NCBI RefSeq assembly: GCF_032118995.1
Contig: NC_092669.1
Span: forward strand, 9,981,501 to 10,045,500
Reading direction: 5' to 3'
From: Asterias amurensis
Lineage: Eukaryota > Echinodermata > Asteroidea > Forcipulatida > Asteriidae
DNA length: 64,000 bases
This document shows, one piece after another, positions 58,063-64,000 of the stretch (position 1 is the first letter of the stretch; each line of letters starts with the position of its first letter). Below the pieces are notes generated by a model, which saw nothing but the letters and a program-made list of their open reading frames with translations, did not search any database and was not told the origin of the DNA. Both the position numbers and the translations under genes were made by a program.

Positions 58063-59855
58063 ATATTTAGTAACCTAAACAGCACCCAGCCGGAACTGTT
58101 TTAATAAATGGCAACATTAAATAAACTGTCCTTGCGTGTGCATGTATATTGCTGAAACGTTTTTGGATATTTATCAGCTAAAATAACTACTAATTTCACT
58201 CAATAATAATAACATATCAATTAATCAATTAATATATCGAATTAATTGCATAGAACCGACTTGTCTTTATATATACAAAATAAGTCAATACAACAGTTGT
58301 TGTTGTTATGGCACAAATACAAAGAAGAGTAAACAACTTTATGAAAACGTTTGTTTTTTTCTTCAAAAACCCTGCAACTGACTATACAACGTATACAAGC
58401 TTCTAACCATTATACATGACACAGAGATATCAAACTCTTAAAGAATATGGATAAAAAAAAAACGAAACAAGAAATTTATAGTCATTAGAGAAATTAAACC
58501 AACGGTTCTTTTCAGAACCACCCCAACTCATTAGAGATAGTCTTACATGGTGTTACTGCAAACCTTTCCATATTGTATTTCCCCATGCAAAGTTTCAAAT
58601 CCCACTCATTAGAGAAATTGTTACACGGAAACTGTTTACTGGAACTTTTTTTAAATACATTTCATGGAGATTCCATCTTTGCAATTATCTATAACTGTAC
58701 TAGACCGGGTTGTGTATAAGACAGTTGCGACAATGGACTCTACTTTATCGTATACATATTTATGGTAGTTTGGTCAAAAGCTTAACATTTGTTTGGCATT
58801 CTAAGCTGACATTTTTAACAGCCTTTATTATTATCAGTTACATACAGGAACTTTGGATTATAGCCAAGCATGCAATTACTAGATTAAGAATGTTAGGATG
58901 CCGGGCAAGCGTTTATAAATCTTCCATCCAAAATGCTATTCAAATATTGTTAATTCTTTAAAAGAAGAGGACAATCTTTCAAGAATAAGCCACTAAAATT
59001 TCATTAATTTTCATTTGGAGAATAAAAAAGAAATTAGTTAAAATATATGATTTTTTTTTGTTTAAGGATGGTTTGAAATTGTTATGAATTACAAGTTTTT
59101 AATAGATGGAAATTGGGGGGATAAAGGATATTAATTTTGCTTTTACCCATATACACCGATGTCCTGAATAAAATAATGAACTTTGGGTGGCCATCTTTGA
59201 TTTCCAAGCTGTGCTAATTATACATCGGATGTGTCACGAGTCTTTCACACCCTTTCTGCGGATGTCATGCAAAGTGTAAAAGATGACGGTTTAGACAAAA
59301 CTTGTCCCTATGTCATGACGTCCATAGCAATGACGTGTACTCAACACAGCCCATCGCTCATTACTTTTCATTCATTCATAAAATAAACGGCTGCGGGCTC
59401 AGGTAGTGACGTCAGTGAATCAGACAATGGGAGTTGGGTCATCCAAGACCCGACGACATAATGCACTAATAAAAAACGCCTGTAGGTTATGCTCCGGTCA
59501 GAGGGATAAACAAATCACACAGCTAGTTGGATTCATACACTTAGATGTGTATCCCCATAAGTGTCACACTGTGTGCAATTTTATACTCCATATTTTACCG
59601 AATTTACATGACCCAGAAGCTAGTTTTCTGATTACAGATCACAAAAACATGGTTTTTAAAAAGGCCATTTTGCAGGACACTTTGTCAATAACTTTACTGT
59701 TTTTAAGGATGAGTTTAAATATCAGACAAGTCAAACCCCAAACCAAAATTTGATTGATTAAAACATGAAAGGCTGCCCCTTCAGAATACATGGAAAGAAA
59801 AAGGTTCTGATTTTCGTATTTGAAGGGTTACTGATATTGTACAATGAGTTCTTGG
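58063..59855. other. Spacer with one unexplained open frame
   Basis: 59406-59753 is open for 115 codons (begins MTSVNQTMGVGSSKTRRHNA) just after a TGACGTCA-type palindrome at 59407. I recognise no domain, and it has no evident splice partners. 59137-59163 is a fragment of the TACCCATATACACCG SINE tail. Confidence 0.4.
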
Positions 59856-59986
59856 GTGGATTTCACAAAGAGTTAACTAAGCCTAGTCTTATCTCAAGTT
59901 AGGACGAGTTACTCGCCTAACATAGGACTAGTCTTAAGTTTTCAATATCTCTCAGGACTAGTCCTAACTCTTTATGAAATCGACCC
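59856..59986. mobile_element. Short MITE (GGTGGATTTCACAAAGAGTT)
   Basis: Left GTGGATTTCACAAAGAGTTA pairs with right TAACTCTTTATGAAATCGAC; inner GCCTAGTCTTA and GGACTAGTCTTAAG arms. Confidence 0.87.
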
Positions 59987-60431
59987 CTGTCCTGATTTTG
60001 TTTTTCCAGAAAATATTATAATCTTTTGCAAATATAGTAACCTGAACTTTCGACCCTAGCAGAGTCTTTCTTCTCTGAAATGTAACCAAGAACTTTACAA
60101 GTATAAGCGTCACAACATATTGTATACAAATAACAACAAAGATTGTTGATTTAGTACTGTTCACAGGCAAGCAATAAATAGCATTCCTCTTCTTACTTAA
60201 ATTTAAAAACTGGTAAAAAAAAATTGTCATACATTCTCAACTTTTCGCTCGAGTACTTACGACTTATTGTTTTTACTCACTTAAGAACACGAAAGCCGTG
60301 TTTTCTTTCAGAGCCACTACTCTGCAGTAGTGGAAATGATTCGAGGGGAAACGAGTTCAGTGCTTGCAAAGTTTAAAGGGAAGGTATACGTTTTGTAAAA
60401 TTAATTGCATTCAAAACTTACTTGGTTAGAA

Positions 60432-61043
60432 CATGGAGGAAGGAAGAGAAGAAGCTCGAACGAAGGGACTTCAAAAGTCGAACCCGTGGTACCGCTGTCG
60501 TAATCACCCACATACCTTATACAGACAATGGGCGACCTGGCGTATGTGAGTTTGCGCGTGCGCACTAGGTTCTTCACTCAACTATGGTGTCGTATGTCGT
60601 ATGGATATAATACAGAAAAAACAACTTTTTTGAGACCTGATACAAATTGTGTACACTTGTGCCAACCAAATCGAAAAACACAATTGAATACCAACCACCC
60701 TCGTGTGCTAATACCCAAGTTTTGAACCACCGCTAGTGACCGGAAAGTCACATAAAATGTAAAAATATGCCATGATGTTTCAGTGAAACACCACAAACTG
60801 TAAATGCAAACGAGTATATTCACAATTCTTGTCTCCAATGATTCAACTTTACACGAAGGCAACGGTGCAGAGCGGCGGTACCACGGGTTCTGTACAAAGA
60901 GATCTAATCCTGCTCGTTAATCGGCCATCCAGCTGAGGTCTCCTATCTTTTTCCACTGGTCAGACAGGGGCATTATCAGGGTATATCTTTTGTTACTCTG
61001 CGGTTTTGCGGGTCGTTCGAGCTCCTTCTCTTCCTTCCTCCAT
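60432..61043. mobile_element. 612-bp nested element with 8-bp target duplication
   Basis: CATGGAGGAAGGAAGAGAAG at left, CTTCTCTTCCTTCCTCCAT at right. GGTTAGAA flanks both sides (60424-60431 and 61044-61051). Second inverted arms: GGTACCGCTG and GCGGCGGTACC. An 8-bp duplication suits hAT. No transposase. Confidence 0.9.
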
Positions 61044-61308
61044 GGTTAGAAGTACAGCAGCCTTCGACAGTACGCGTAAAAAGAGTTTTGAGAATCATTT
61101 CACTTCAGAGTAATGTGGTTATAGGAAAAATACTTGAGTTTTTTGTCCTCTAAAATTTGAATCTGAGAAACACTAACGTCAGATTCATTTCTCTATAACT
61201 GATTATTCTTCTGGTTTGGAAATAACGACTTCTGGTTTTTTGGGCGATATCTCAAAAACAAGACCACCTCTTGAAATGAATATCCACAGGTTACTTGTGT
61301 TGTGTATC

Positions 61309-61580
61309 AGGCCTAGACTTTCATCTTTGAAAAGGCAAGGCCATTTTCATTTTGCAAAGGGCACTTCCATTGGAAAACCTTAAAGTCCATGGGAAACTTT
61401 TGAAGGGGGCACAAAGGGGGCAACGAAGGTAATTGCCTCCATGCTCTTTGGTCATTGCCTAGGTGCCCTTAAAATGCTCCAGTAGAAATTTAAAACGGTC
61501 TCATATGGTGCCCTTTACCAAGGAGAAAATGCCTTGGTGCCCTTGCCCTTTCAAAAACGAAGCATACAGGTCTGTACATC
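61309..61580. repeat. Interspersed repeat shared with 812-960
   Basis: CAAGGCCATTTTCATTTTGC and GGGCACTTCCATTGG match the copy before ZNF143 exon b. It lies in the outer element above. Confidence 0.7.
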
Positions 61581-62080
61581 TGCATTGATGTAGGATTAAA
61601 CCAACGGAACGGTCCAAAAAACCAAAGGTATACTTTCCCTTTAACAGTATACATCGAGGGAGCTGTCTGGCTGTTTTGAGTTCAGAAGTTCTCTGAAGCT
61701 AGACGAGTCGCAATTAGGGGGATGTTTATTCAACAAAGACTTGGAGGCATCTCATTATCCCTAGGAAGGAGGAAGTCGAAGGATGGGGCACAGAGACGGG
61801 TGGAGCTCAATTTCTTATCCTGTCTCCGACGACGAAGCTCCTCAAAATCTCTTTGGCCTGGATGTTACCATGGAGACATCCATCTCGGTAAAAGAATAAT
61901 ATCACGATGTCGGCGCTCCTGTTTGAAAATAAAAGGAATAACGTCAGCAGAATGTTCTAAACTTTCGGATCATTAAGTGGAAGGATAAGATTAGATTAGA
62001 TTAGATTAGGCGTGATTAGACAGGATTTATTCACAAATTATCTATTGATAAACATATCGTGATGCCTCTAGCTACCTGGT

Positions 62081-62240
62081 AGTCACGGTGGTCTAGTCAT
62101 TATGAAATTCAGCTCTAGACTTGCAAGGGTTGTTGGTTCGAATCCTAACCGAGTAATATGCATGTTTTTTTCACAGAAATCAGAAAGTACTACACAGTAT
62201 ACAGTGCTAACACACATCGGTGTATAAAGAATAAAATGAA
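62081..62240 (+). repeat. tRNA-like SINE inside the GATTA repeat
   Basis: GGTGGTCTAGTCATTATG, GTTGGTTCGAATCCTAACC and a tail AACACACATCGGTGTATAAA; plus-strand member of the 46883 family. Confidence 0.78.
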
Positions 62241-62621
62241 TCTTGTTTAACCCAGATGCAAATTTAACATGTATTAATATCATGATTTCGTTGCTCATGT
62301 TTCAAAGTTGAAAAATAATAGAGGGACAACGTCAGCAAACTGGATTAAACTATTGGATCCTAGGTGGAAGGGATAAGATTAGATTAGGATTAAAGAGGAT
62401 TAAATCACAAATTATTTCATAATCACTTTCAGATCAGCCCAAGGTAAAAATGCAACAGTTAAATTTCAATTGTTTCGGAGAAAAAAAACACCATAATGAC
62501 GTTGTCGCTCCTGTTCCAAAGATAAGAGAATAAATAGAGGAACAATGTCAGAAGATTGACCTAAACTATTGGATCGCTAAGTGGTAGGGATGGAATTAGA
62601 TTAGAAGTGATAGAACGGATT

Positions 62622-62996
62622 GAAGGCAGTGGACAAAATAATTATTAGCATAAAACCTTTCTTGGTGATGAGTAATGGGGAGAGATTGATGGTATAAAAC
62701 ATTGTGAGAAACAGCTCCCTCTGAAGAGCCATAGTTTTCAAGAAAGAAGTAATTTTCCGCAAATTTGATTTCGAGACCTCAGATTTAGAACTTGAGGTCT
62801 CGTAATCAACCATCTAAGCGCACACAACTTCATGTGACAAGGGTGTTTTTTCTTCTTTCATTATTATCTCGCAACTTTGATGACCGATTGAGCTCAAATT
62901 TTCACAGGTTTGTTATGCTATGCATAATATGTTGAGAAACACCAAGTGAGAAGGCTGGTCTTTGACAATTACCAATAGTGTCTACTGTCTTTAAAT
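62622..62996. mobile_element. MITE, GGCAGTGGACACTATTGG family
   Basis: Left end shortened (GGCAGTGGACAAAATAATTA), right ACCAATAGTGTCTACTGTCT; central palindrome present. Confidence 0.88.
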
Positions 62997-63314
62997 CACA
63001 AACTATCTAATAATATCACTATCACATCAGCCAAAGTAGCCGCGTACATTTAAATTGTTCCGGCAAAAAACATCCCTTTTCAAAGTTGAGAAATCAAGTG
63101 AGTAACAAACCATCAACAAGTTGACCTAATCTATTGGATCACTAATGGGAAGATTAGATTAGATTAGATTAGAGATGATTAACTCACAAATTATTTCATA
63201 TCACTGTCACATCACGCCAAGATAAAAATGCAACAGTAGCAAAGGTTGCAGACATGCCAGGTACATTTCTTTTGGGAAAAGATATAATCATGACGTTGTC
63301 GCTCCCGTTACAAA

Positions 63315-64000
63315 TATTAAGTTTGGGTGTGCACAATTATGAACTAAAGGTTGACCATTTTGACTCGAACCCAGGCTGGTCGACCATTGGTTGACTACTG
63401 CGGTCGACCTTTTGGAACCAGCCCCAGTTTCTTCCATGGTCCCAATAGCCTGTTCCATTCAAACATGTGTAACGCGCAGAGGGGAACCAGTGACATTATA
63501 TAGCAAAAATCGCAGAAGGCTATAAAAGCATGACAATAATGCTTCACATTTTTTCTGCTTAGCAGAAATGAGCAGGATACCAGTCACGAATTGTACCTGT
63601 GACATGGTAGTTTGGCTGGTAACCATATTCTGGCAACATAATTAGTTGGTGCTTAGCTGCTTTTTGTGCTGTTTAATCCTAATCAACGCGCAGAGGGGAA
63701 GCGGTGACATTATATAGCAAAAACTCAGAAGGCAATGGAAGTAATTAATATCGTGGTACCGATGGTTGACTAGGCTTCCAGACGAGTCATTCTAGTGAGT
63801 GCGTTACTGCGCAAGTATGAGCAAGTTCGAGTGTGCACAATGGTTAACTAAAGGTTGACCATTTTGACTCGAACCCAGGCTGGTCGACCATAGGTTGGCA
63901 ACTGTAAGTAGTGGTCGACCATTTGGAACCAGCCTCGAGCCCATGGTTTCTTCACCGGTCCCAACAGCATGTTCCATTCTAACATGTGTTAAGCGCAGAG
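63315..64000. repeat. Direct repeat of about 515 bp period at right edge
   Basis: AAGGTTGACCATTTTGACTC occurs at about 63347 and 63852, CCCAGGCTGGTCGACCAT at 63370 and 63874, and GCGCAGAGGGGAA at 63475 and 63690. A GGGCCCAATTTCAT-type MITE body (GATACCAGTCACGAATTGTA) lies between. The second copy runs off the window. Confidence 0.8.

Larger units (their letters stand above)
60373..61644. mobile_element. Outer inverted-repeat element carrying a nested hAT-like insertion
   Basis: TTAAAGGGAAGGTATACGTT at left and CCAAAGGTATACTTTCCCTTT (one base over, in part) at right. It is interrupted at 60432-61043. Confidence 0.83.
61940..63310. repeat. Dispersed tandem family with GATTAGATTA core, four units
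   Basis: Each unit has a phrase like AAACTATTGGATC, then AAGTGGAAGGGATAAGATTA, then CACAAATTATTTCAT and ATGACGTTGTCGCTCC. Units start near 61945, 62325, 62540 and 63110. They are separated by a SINE (62081-62240) and a MITE (62622-62996). Confidence 0.8.

Noticed and set aside
59406-59753. 115-codon frame as a gene
   Set aside because: No recognisable domain, no splice partners and A/T-rich codon use; noted in the spacer entry only.

Overview
The window is nuclear DNA of an animal. It is AT-rich, intron-rich and packed with short inverted-repeat transposons (MITEs), tRNA-derived SINEs and satellites. The two genes I can assemble exon by exon, a ZNF143/ZNF76 (Staf)-type zinc-finger factor and a GOT1B-type Golgi transport protein, are single-copy metazoan housekeeping genes. 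Two secreted single-exon C-type lectins and the style of the repeats suggest an invertebrate deuterostome. An echinoderm, perhaps a sea star, is my best guess, but the species is inference only.

Layout. 1-14241 holds a ZNF143-like gene on the + strand, twelve exons and running in from the left edge. Its introns carry a 17-copy array of 95/96-bp units derived from a tRNA-like SINE head (1576-3198), a 154-bp satellite with higher-order structure (8388-10665), and MITEs whose ends lie within about 65 bp of three successive 3' splice sites. 14242-27198 has no convincing intact gene. It holds many MITEs, a 1.5-kb hAT-like element with an 8-bp target duplication, tRNA-like SINEs, a 540-bp CATTAT microsatellite and a decayed THAP-domain relic (24641-24866).

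27199-41776 is a segmental duplication. Copy A (27199-32149) and copy B (36266-41776) are about 1% different in flanking DNA and lie in direct orientation around a degenerate tandem/inverted-repeat block. Each copy holds one C-type lectin gene (- strand) and a promoter plus coding exon 1 of GOT1 (+ strand). The length difference between copies is accounted for by a 785-bp transposon present only in A, a 973-bp insertion present only in B and a 352-bp tandem duplication in B. Exon 1 of copy B leads into exons 2-5 of GOT1 (42884-48207). Exon 1 of copy A is identical and is either an orphan or an alternative first exon. 48208-64000 shows no gene I can recognise, only SINEs, MITEs, nested inverted-repeat elements, a TTCATTAA-type minisatellite and a GATTA-containing tandem family.

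How the genes relate. The ZNF143 factor (nuclear, promoter binding), GOT1 (Golgi/ER membrane) and the lectins (secreted) have no evident functional link. What stands out is structural: a duplication copied a lectin together with the first exon of a trafficking gene, and the lectin recognition domain then diverged much faster than the DNA around it.
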